This document shows positions 25,281 through 31,461 of a stretch of 44,416 nucleotides of DNA, in pieces. Numbering within the stretch: position 1 is the stretch's first letter; each line of letters starts with the position of its first letter. Source of the DNA: Thermoguttaceae bacterium (GTDB lineage Bacteria; Planctomycetota; Planctomycetia; Pirellulales; Thermoguttaceae); contig JAQVKF010000007.1 in NCBI GenBank assembly GCA_028694795.1, positions 1-44,416 on the forward strand, given 5' to 3'. Position numbers and translations under genes: made by a program. The notes beneath the pieces are model-generated. The model was given only the letters and a program-made list of their open reading frames with translations, was not told where the DNA came from and made no database searches.

Positions 25281-25644
25281 CAAAAAGGAGACGACCGGTT
25301 TGAGTGAAACTTTTTTAAATTAAAGAGAGACTTCACCAAAAATTTGGGGCGTAACAAAAGAATACCTCCCATTTCGATTTTCTGTTCGGATTGGGGTTTT
25401 CATGGGAATCAAAAAAAGTTATGCTCCGACGCTTTTGTACGGCACCGATGCGTCAGGCGATGGCTGCGATGCGAGGGGTTGTGGGATTTGAGCCAAAATG
25501 GCCTTCGCAAATGATACCATGGGCAAAACGTGAACCATGGGCGAAATGACACCAACGTGACTACCACGAGAGTCACGCCAACGGATCGGTATAAATCCCC
25601 AAAATGTTAATGCTCACTAATGTATTAGAACATGGAGTATCGTA

Positions 25645-27306
25645 ATGAACGCCCATTTCTGCATTCCAGGGAAATTTTTCCCGCGTCTATTGTTGGCAGT
25701 CGTCTGTTTTCCGGCGATATTCTGCGGCAAAAGCGGCGAGACGCAATGTTCGGGCGCGGAACCTCTGTTTCTGCGTATCGCAACGGATGCGGATGACGAG
25801 GTGGCGACCGAAACGGCGCCGAACAAAACGCTCTATTTGGTTCAGCCATCCGATTCGCAAGAAACGACTTCCAGTACACCTTCCGCCTCTTTGCCGCCTT
25901 CAGGCGGGCGCTTTGCGCAAGTGGATGAAAACGCAGAATCCACGGAAGCGACGTCTCAAGACACGCTGTATGCCCAAGATACAACACCGGGACGAGTGAT
26001 TCCGCCGCATCAAACGTCCAATGTGTCAGATCCGCTGCCGCCGCTTGCTCCCAAAGCGTTGCCCGCTCAGGGTGGGGCGTTTGGAGACAATGTGCAGGTC
26101 GCGGAAACGGGCAGTAGTTCGCCGCAAATGTATTCGGACGAAATGTATCAAGCGTTGAAAAACGACCTGTCGAAAGAACCTTTGGGATGGAAAAAGGGAG
26201 AGTTCGAGATCGTTCCTTATGGAATCTTGTGGGGAAGTTTCTCGACGGAATCTCATCCGTCGAGCATAGGTGACGCTTCGTTCTGGCTCACCCAGCCGAG
26301 CGATACGGGCACACAGTCGCACCTGGATTTTCGCGGATCAATTTTAGGAACGACGCTTAAAGGACCGAAAGTGCCGCTTCTGGGCGATTTGCCGACGTCT
26401 GGCAAAGTGGAATTCGACCTTCAACGTACTATTGATTTTGAAAATAAGGCGACCGTGCATTTACGCCATTGTTTCGTCGAGGTTCAGAACGAGGATTATC
26501 GTTTGCTGGTGGGACAAACGTGGGATATCGTGGCTCCATTGATGCCTGGAACGTTGATGTATAGCGCGGGTTGGTTCTCCGGAAATGCGGGATACCGCCG
26601 TGCTCAGCTGCGTGGCGAACGGTACTACAATCTCTCCGACACATTTCAGGTACGTGGACAAGCGGGTATTTTTTCACCGTTTTCGGCGGACGTCAATATT
26701 CCGAATGTCATTACGCAGCGTCATGCCCAGATGCCGATGCTCCAAGGACGTATGGCGGTTGTCATGGGTGAACGCGGCGAAGGTAAGAATCCGGTCGAAG
26801 TGGGTGTTGCCTCGCACTATGTTCCGTATCAGTATCGCCTGAGAGATATCGACGAAACGGTCGATTCATACGGTATTTTCGTCGATACCAAAATACCGCT
26901 CAATAAGGGTTTTGGTGTTCAGGGCGAGTTCTTTTATGGACAAAATCTCGGTCAATTTTTGGCGAATATTGGGGAAGGGGTCAGTTGGGATCCGACGACC
27001 GACGTCATCAACGGGGTTCGTGGCAGCGGTGGATGGGTTAATTTTTGGTACGATTTAACGGATAAGTCACAAGTCAAGGGCGGATGGATGCTCGACGATC
27101 CCAAAAACACCGATCTTTACGCCTCGTCTGCCGTGAGTAGCGTTCGAACGCGTAATACGCACTTTTTCAGTAATATTTCGTACCATTTGACGAAACAATT
27201 TCTCGTTGGTTTTGAGTATAGCTGGTGGCGGACGGATTACAAAGGTGCGGATGCGGGCAAATCGAATGGCAATCGCTTTGATTTCGTCTCGATTTACGGC
27301 TTCTAG
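25645..27306 (+). CDS. Outer-membrane porin-like beta-barrel protein
   Basis: 553 residues. A hydrophobic signal (about 10-28) is followed by a low-complexity Ser/Thr/Pro/Glu region to about residue 165. The remainder consists of alternating beta-strands typical of porins: FEIVPYGILWGSF, SHLDFRGSILGTTL, YRLLVGQTWDIVAPLMPG, YRRAQLRGERYYN, VQGEFFYGQNLG. It ends in an aromatic strand, FDFVSIYGF, the usual outer-membrane insertion signal. The motif order resembles DcaP-like porins, but the family is not certain. It probably passes small solutes or sugars. GGAG lies seven bases before ATG 25645. The codon use is more C/G-ending than in neighbours, consistent with high expression. Confidence 0.85.
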   Translation: MNAHFCIPGKFFPRLLLAVVCFPAIFCGKSGETQCSGAEPLFLRIATDADDEVATETAPNKTLYLVQPSDSQETTSSTPSASLPPSGGRFAQVDENAESTEATSQDTLYAQDTTPGRVIPPHQTSNVSDPLPPLAPKALPAQGGAFGDNVQVAETGSSSPQMYSDEMYQALKNDLSKEPLGWKKGEFEIVPYGILWGSFSTESHPSSIGDASFWLTQPSDTGTQSHLDFRGSILGTTLKGPKVPLLGDLPTSGKVEFDLQRTIDFENKATVHLRHCFVEVQNEDYRLLVGQTWDIVAPLMPGTLMYSAGWFSGNAGYRRAQLRGERYYNLSDTFQVRGQAGIFSPFSADVNIPNVITQRHAQMPMLQGRMAVVMGERGEGKNPVEVGVASHYVPYQYRLRDIDETVDSYGIFVDTKIPLNKGFGVQGEFFYGQNLGQFLANIGEGVSWDPTTDVINGVRGSGGWVNFWYDLTDKSQVKGGWMLDDPKNTDLYASSAVSSVRTRNTHFFSNISYHLTKQFLVGFEYSWWRTDYKGADAGKSNGNRFDFVSIYGF

Positions 27307-27375
27307 TGTCACTCATTTCATGGTTTTCCCGCTGTACCTCGCTTTTCTCCGCCGTTAGGCGTTTCTATGCGCTGT

Positions 27376-27450
27376 CGCTGTCTACAGCCGTGCTTTTCCG
27401 AGTTTACACGGCTCTACGCAGTGTCCTTGTCGGTTTTTATGCCTTTTTTA
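27376..27450 (+). terminator. Hairpin and T tracts after the porin gene
   Basis: AGCCGTG (27386-27392) pairs with CACGGCT (27407-27413), with outer pairing CGCTG/CAGTG across an internal loop. TTTTT and TTTTTT runs follow at about 27433 and 27444. It lies 70 bases after the porin stop and is the likely transcript end, though the T tracts are not directly adjacent to the stem. Confidence 0.5.
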
Positions 27451-27459
27451 CGTACCCAT

Positions 27460-27531
27460 CACATGGCCGATCTACGCGATTTCCACGCCATATCGACGCT
27501 GTAGATGCGCGTTCCGATCACGGTCCATGTG
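27460..27531. repeat. Imperfect inverted repeat
   Basis: Arms at 27460-27478 and 27508-27531 pair through CACATGG/CCATGTG, CCG/CGG, GAT/ATC and CGCG/CGCG blocks with small bulges. It is followed by GGAGG and a seven-codon ORF at 27558-27581 that I do not count as a gene. Confidence 0.4.
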
Positions 27532-27583
27532 GAAACACCCATCCATGGAGGACTATCATGGTCTCTGTGTTAAGTTCCTAGTT

Positions 27584-27925
27584 CTAGGCCTCCACATCAA
27601 ATTGTGAATCTGCCCCCAGCTCGCAAACCATTCGCTCCGGTCCAGGCATGAGCGGCAAAACGGGCACGTTTGTCGTCGTATGGTCCGGTTGGTATGTTGG
27701 ACCGCGTTTCAGGTGATCATGCAATCCCATTGTGTACACAGCGTTTGGATGCCATCCATATGGGTTCTGAAATATTTTAGAAGAGGCAAACTTGTTTGGC
27801 GAGATTTCAGTGAAAAAACGGCCAATCCGTTCTCGCAGGCATCGGACGGACATCTGTGGATACATATCGTTCGCTGCCACGGCGTTCCATTGATTTTCTA
27901 CCTTCTCCCGACGTGTTTTAGGCAA
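27584..27925 (-). CDS. Hypothetical 113-residue protein with TTG start
   Basis: The minus-strand frame begins with TTG at 27925, preceded at six bases by GGAGGG, one of the best ribosome sites in the window. The protein begins basic (PKTRREKVENQW), has a middle segment CLRERIGRFFTEI, and a C-terminal half rich in Pro, Gly and His (NPYGWHPNAVYTMGLHDHLK, then NVPVLPLMPGPERMV). It ends in acidic residues. There is no signal peptide, membrane segment or known motif. It stands alone between the two barrel genes, which are on the other strand. I recognise no family. Site quality and composition favour a real gene, but the short length leaves doubt. Confidence 0.5.
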   Translation of the reverse strand: MPKTRREKVENQWNAVAANDMYPQMSVRCLRERIGRFFTEISPNKFASSKIFQNPYGWHPNAVYTMGLHDHLKRGPTYQPDHTTTNVPVLPLMPGPERMVCELGADSQFDVEA

Positions 27926-28089
27926 AAAATACCCTCCACGAATGGGACAATGCCTTATTTTCCACTATTTCGAGTTTTTTTGAAAATATTTCGTCTTTTC
28001 TTTTTCATTTTTATTCGCTATTACCCCATTATGCGACAGGTTATATGTGAATTTAGAATGATTACACGTTAATTTGGGAGGAATACGTC

Positions 28090-28275
28090 ATGATGAAGCA
28101 CGTTAAAACCGGAATATTCGGAAAAAAACCTAAAAAAAGAAAAACTTTCTCAACTGTTTCGCTCCGGATATCCGATATATGCACTACGCAGGCCCGGTTC
28201 ACAAGGAAAAGAGTTTCGTACAGCGTATCTGTACGACCATCGGACCGGCAGACAACAATTCTCAAAGGTGGGTGA
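28090..28275 (+). CDS. Small basic ORF upstream of the BBP7-like barrel gene
   Basis: A 61-residue frame whose double ATG (28090, 28093) has GGGAGGA seven bases upstream. It ends in TGA five bases before the barrel gene's ATG. The product is strongly basic (HVKTGIFGKKPKKRKTF, then RFTRKRVSYSVSVRPSDR) with no signal peptide and is unlike any family I know. The strong site and tight junction suggest it is translated and may couple or regulate expression of the barrel gene as a leader ORF. It could alternatively be a small nucleic-acid-binding protein. A TAGAAT-like -10 lies about 35 bases upstream. Confidence 0.5.
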   Translation: MMKHVKTGIFGKKPKKRKTFSTVSLRISDICTTQARFTRKRVSYSVSVRPSDRQTTILKGG

Positions 28276-28280
28276 GAACG

Positions 28281-29699
28281 ATGTTGCTCAAGCATTTTTC
28301 GGCACTGGTTGCTGCGACTCTCATAGCGATGACTTTCGTCGGCAGTGTATCAGCACAACAGAATTTGGGACAAGCATTTGCTCCCGTGTCGTACGATCAA
28401 TTTGGTGGTGGCAAACGAGCCAATGAGGGCTGGTTTGTGGACTACAGTGGAGTGTATTGGTACGTTCCACGAGCGAACAACACTCTGATTGGTTCAAATA
28501 TCCAACAGAGTACTTGGGAATGGAACGAGTACCTTTATGGCGCTCCGGCGATGCCCGAAGATGGTAATGTTACGGCGTTGGGCGGGATTTTGGCTCCGAC
28601 CGGTTCGCAGACAAGCTCGGCGACGACGCACATGGTCGATTCCGATTGGTCGATTGGCCAGCGGATTTCCGCAGGAGCGGTGAGTGGTCACCACGGATTT
28701 GAAGTGGGTTGGATGTACCTGAACTTGAATACCGAGGCGGCGACCGCGAAGAACGTACCATTCGTTCTGGAACAGACCGGTACCGTGGGTGGTTATCCGA
28801 TGCTCACACCGAACGGTTGGATCGCACTGGACAAAATGGGTGCGACGGGCAAGGTGAACAACGATATTCCGAGTGCCATCACACGATTTGATTCGATGAC
28901 GGTGAGCACGAAGGACGAGTTTTGGACAGTCAATGCGAACTACTTCTACCGTCTGCATCCGGTCAGTGATTTCATCACGGAGTTGAGCCTCGGTGGTCGT
29001 TACACGCAGTTCAACGAGGAATTTTGGATGACCGGCAAGGGTGGATGGCTTCACAACTCGAATATCCATGCTACGGCAAAGAACAATCTCGCTGGTCCGA
29101 GTGCCGGCGTACGATTCAGCCGATCGGTGAAACAGTGGACCTTCAATGCACAGGCAGCGTACACCGCAGCGTTTAACACACGTTCGGTCGGTTTGGATGG
29201 AAGTCTGAAGAACCTGCTTGATGATCCGCGAATCACGGTCGATCCAACTTCGGGTGAAATCACGGTGGACGAGACCACGAACAGCACGTCAAGCTCCTCC
29301 AGCTCGACCAGCAGCTCGACGACTACGACGGATGACGCGGAAAGCGCCCGTGATTACATCGAGGCGGAAGAGAACGCTCTTCCGGATAACATCGAGAGCA
29401 TGAACGCCCTTAATGGACCGAGTACAGCAGCCTTCCCAAGTGGAACGATCAGCGCATTCACCCGTGAACGCAACGAATTCAGTTCGATGATAGACTGGCG
29501 GCTCGACACCTCCTATCAGGTGACCAAGATGATTTCGCTGAACGTCGGTTACAGTGGAATGTGGGTCAACGACGTGGTGCGTCCGGCGGAACAGATCGAC
29601 TACTCGATCGGTACGGATCATTACCTCGGAATCAAAAAGTTTGAGTTGGAAGACCTGTGGCTCCAAGGTGTGGACTTCGGTATTACCCTGAATCGTTAA
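28281..29699 (+). CDS. BBP7-like outer-membrane beta-barrel protein
   Basis: 472 residues with a signal peptide ending SVSA (about 24). The body alternates beta-strands in the planctomycete BBP7-like pattern: FVDYSGVYWYVPRANN, GHHGFEVGWMYLNLN, FITELSLGGRYTQFN, GVRFSRSVKQWTFNAQAAYT. It ends LWLQGVDFGITLNR, a typical terminal barrel strand block. A Ser/Thr-only stretch lies at about 332-348 followed by an acidic linker, probably a surface loop. Codon use is markedly C/G-ending, as expected for an abundant protein. The ATG is five bases past the stop of a small basic ORF; GGTGGGTGAG lies just upstream. A long structured region and a strong terminator follow. Confidence 0.82.
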   Translation: MLLKHFSALVAATLIAMTFVGSVSAQQNLGQAFAPVSYDQFGGGKRANEGWFVDYSGVYWYVPRANNTLIGSNIQQSTWEWNEYLYGAPAMPEDGNVTALGGILAPTGSQTSSATTHMVDSDWSIGQRISAGAVSGHHGFEVGWMYLNLNTEAATAKNVPFVLEQTGTVGGYPMLTPNGWIALDKMGATGKVNNDIPSAITRFDSMTVSTKDEFWTVNANYFYRLHPVSDFITELSLGGRYTQFNEEFWMTGKGGWLHNSNIHATAKNNLAGPSAGVRFSRSVKQWTFNAQAAYTAAFNTRSVGLDGSLKNLLDDPRITVDPTSGEITVDETTNSTSSSSSSTSSSTTTTDDAESARDYIEAEENALPDNIESMNALNGPSTAAFPSGTISAFTRERNEFSSMIDWRLDTSYQVTKMISLNVGYSGMWVNDVVRPAEQIDYSIGTDHYLGIKKFELEDLWLQGVDFGITLNR

Positions 29700-29702
29700 A
29701 CT

Positions 29703-30204
29703 AAGTGGCGGGTAGGCGGCCCAGCGCTCGTGGCGGTCGGAATGTCAAAAGACGTTCAATCTTTACGAGGTCTGACAACAGACACGAGCGAACCACTTCT
29801 TATCAGTTCCATTCGTCAAAGGAATGGAGCTGTACCCAAAAGACCTTTACGATGAAGCCGACCGAGCTTTTATCGGAAAAGGAAAATAAGAAGTGTTCGC
29901 ATTCCCAAAGCGGTCCACGGAACACACCTTTTGAATAACGAAATGATGTGACACCGAGTAACAATCGTGTGTCGCCATGTTCCCAAAAGTAATGACCGAT
30001 GGGAATAGCCTCGAAAAGAATGATTCGTCGATCCTATCATGCGAGTTTGATTACTGTCCTATCGACAGTTCCGGCTTCCGACTGATTTACCCAAGATCAT
30101 GGAGACCGTGGAAAACACATGAGGAGGACGGAGTAATGCGACCCCGATGGGGCGGCTGGCCGAAAAGACCGATCACTTTCTTCCGTAAATAAGGCTACCC
30201 ACCG
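29703..30204 (+). ncRNA. Highly structured region downstream of the BBP7-like gene
   Basis: Roughly 500 bases between the barrel gene and a strong terminator. A nested domain is closed by AAGTGG/CCACTT (29703-29708, 29793-29798), then CGCTCGT/ACGAGCG (29725-29731, 29784-29790). Inside are two perfect tetraloop-type hairpins, GAATGTC aaaa GACGTTC (29740-29757) and GTCTG acaa CAGAC (29770-29783). An 11-base hairpin follows (29804-29814 with 29822-29832), then GTGTTC/GAACAC, a GACAC/GTGTC hairpin and ACTGTC/GACAGT (30053-30069). It does not match RNase P RNA, tmRNA, SRP RNA or 6S RNA landmarks. It may be a long 3' UTR or a separate non-coding RNA. It contains the small ORF at 30136. Confidence 0.45.
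30136..30192 (+). CDS. Eighteen-codon ORF with perfect Shine-Dalgarno
   Basis: An ATG at 30136 has a perfect AGGAGG at 30122-30127, eight bases upstream, and the frame ends TAA 12 bases before the terminator. The peptide is basic and Trp/Pro-rich (MRPRWGGWPKRPITFFRK). Its mRNA can fold CCCCGATGGGG inside the ORF. It may be a micropeptide or a regulatory ORF; no family is known. Confidence 0.4.
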   Translation: MRPRWGGWPKRPITFFRK

Positions 30205-30250
30205 AAAACCGGTTCGACTACGACTCACCCTCGTTCGGACCGGTTTTTTT
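30205..30250 (+). terminator. Rho-independent terminator
   Basis: AAAACCGGT (30205-30213) pairs with ACCGGTTTT (30239-30247), with extra inner pairing, and runs into TTTTTTT. It ends the transcript of the structured region and the BBP7-like gene. Confidence 0.92.
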
Positions 30251-30477
30251 ATGTGAAGTTCGCAAAAATTCTCGAAAAATAGGCGGTGCTTGCATTTCGC
30301 CGACCCGACTCGCATCGTCCACGTAGAAAGGTACGGAAGATTCGAGAACGACGTGACGAATCTGAAGTCTGAAATGTGATAAAAGTCCGGCTGAACATCG
30401 AAAACATTGGAAATATCGGGTCCGATGTGCCGGATACGATCTCGAGGCCATATGTAAGATGGCGGAAGGCGGAAGAT

Positions 30478-30891
30478 ATGTGGAAATACTATGCGGTTTT
30501 GTCTGCGGTTTCGGCGGCGGCCACCGCGATTTTGGCGAAGCTCGGCATCCAGGGCATGGATTCTAATTTAGCCACCGCAATTCGGACGCTTGTGGTTGTC
30601 GTGATGACGTGGGGCCTCGTCTGGTGTTCGGGCTCGTGGCCGCAGATATATACGCTCACGCGCCAGAACTGGCTCTTTTTGATTCTTTCCGGCTTGGCGA
30701 CGGGGGTTTCGTGGCTGTTTTACTTCGCGGCACTTCGTTGTGGAGATGCCTCGAAGGTTGCACCGGTTGATAAACTTTCGGTCGTACTGGTTATTGTGTT
30801 TGGTATTTTATTTTTACGAGAACCAATAGATCCGAAAGTGGTGGTCGGAGGTTTGCTAATTTTTGCGGGTACGCTTGTCATCTTGTGGTAA
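30478..30891 (+). CDS. Half-size EamA-family transporter
   Basis: 137 residues with about five membrane segments (for example AVLSAVSAAATAILAKLGI, LATAIRTLVVVVMTWGLVW, FLILSGLATGVSWLFYFAALR, LSVVLVIVFGILFLRE and VVVGGLLIFAGTLVIL). The RCGDASKVAPVDKLS loop and FLREPID are hallmarks of EamA (DMT superfamily). Most family members hold two EamA repeats; this one has a single repeat and would work as a dimer, as seen in other short members. The substrate is unknown. ATG 30478 has GGAAGG eight bases upstream; the frame is open further upstream but without transporter character. The dispersed repeat begins ten bases after the stop. Confidence 0.9.
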   Translation: MWKYYAVLSAVSAAATAILAKLGIQGMDSNLATAIRTLVVVVMTWGLVWCSGSWPQIYTLTRQNWLFLILSGLATGVSWLFYFAALRCGDASKVAPVDKLSVVLVIVFGILFLREPIDPKVVVGGLLIFAGTLVILW

Positions 30892-30900
30892 AATCAGGCT

Positions 30901-31141
30901 CTAGACGTGTTCACACAAATGGCCTCCACAACCAGAACAACTGGCTGCACCAACGTCAGGTAAAAAGTTTACGCATTTTCTGCGAAATGCTTTTTTCGTC
31001 AAACTTTTTTTGGGTGAGGAACCAATGAGAGGCAACTTTTTGCAAAAAGTTTCCCCTCAAACGTCCCTTCCAAAATCATTGCTAGGCATACGGCTGCAAC
31101 GCTGGTCAACATGGTACGACGTTGACGTGAACACGCCCTAG
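30901..31141. repeat. Dispersed hairpin-rich repeat, copy 2 (MITE-like, both ends present)
   Basis: It starts CTAGACGTGTTCAC and ends GTGAACACGCCCTAG, so it has roughly 10-11-base terminal inverted repeats flanked by CTAG on both sides. CTAG-type target duplications are known for IS5-family elements; a link to them is inference. Inside, AAAAAGTTTACG pairs with CGTCAAACTTTTT around a GCATTT/AAATGC hairpin plus T6, and TGAGAGG..AACTTTTTGCAAAAAGTT..CCCCTCA forms a second long hairpin. The same order of motifs occurs at 12816. No ORF is inside. The rest of 30892-31344 holds nothing else recognisable. Confidence 0.75.
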
Positions 31142-31344
31142 AATGCAACGTCTTTGCGTTGTCCTGGTTTGTCCACTATTGGATTTTTGAGCGGATGCCG
31201 GGAACGAGATAAGTCTTTAACTCATCAAAATGGAAAAAATGATCAATTCAGCAGGTGGGCAAAGAGGGGCTTTAGAGTAATCGAAAAGGCGAAAGCGAAG
31301 CGGATGGAGCGAAAAGCGTTTTCACCTGTCGTTGGTACGGAATT

Positions 31345-31461
31345 TTACACGGTACATCTGTGGGGCCGCATGGTACGGCTCCCATTTTGTGCGACATTGA
31401 CAGCATCAACGTCTTGTAAGACAACCTGCGGCTCGTTACGACGCGGATCATCGGAGAACAT
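31345..31461 (-). CDS. Small ORF overlapping the stop of the serine hydrolase/NamZ gene
   Basis: ATG at 31461 shares its A with the TAA of the upstream gene (TAATG), a typical coupling junction. The 38-residue product, starting MFSDDPRRNEPQVVLQDVDAV, looks protein-like and faintly resembles the terminal turns of right-handed beta-helix proteins. There is no separate ribosome site. It may be a real small gene, a pseudogene remnant or chance. Confidence 0.3.
   Translation of the reverse strand: MFSDDPRRNEPQVVLQDVDAVNVAQNGSRTMRPHRCTV

Noticed and set aside
25515-25550. Repeated ACCATGGGC words as a possible CRISPR or iteron
   Set aside because: Only two short copies about 20 bases apart; no array and no replication or cas genes nearby.
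27558-27581. Seven-codon ORF with GGAGG site
   Set aside because: Too short to support, with no downstream gene on that strand for which it could be a leader.
29703-30204. RNase P RNA or tmRNA
   Set aside because: The conserved GAGGAAAGTCC and ACAGAA blocks of RNase P and the tRNA-like ends and AA-ending tag of tmRNA are missing.
30205-30250. tRNA-like T loop (GGTTCGACTA)
   Set aside because: The flanking bases do not form a T stem and no anticodon or acceptor arm is present; the sequence is the arm of an intrinsic terminator.
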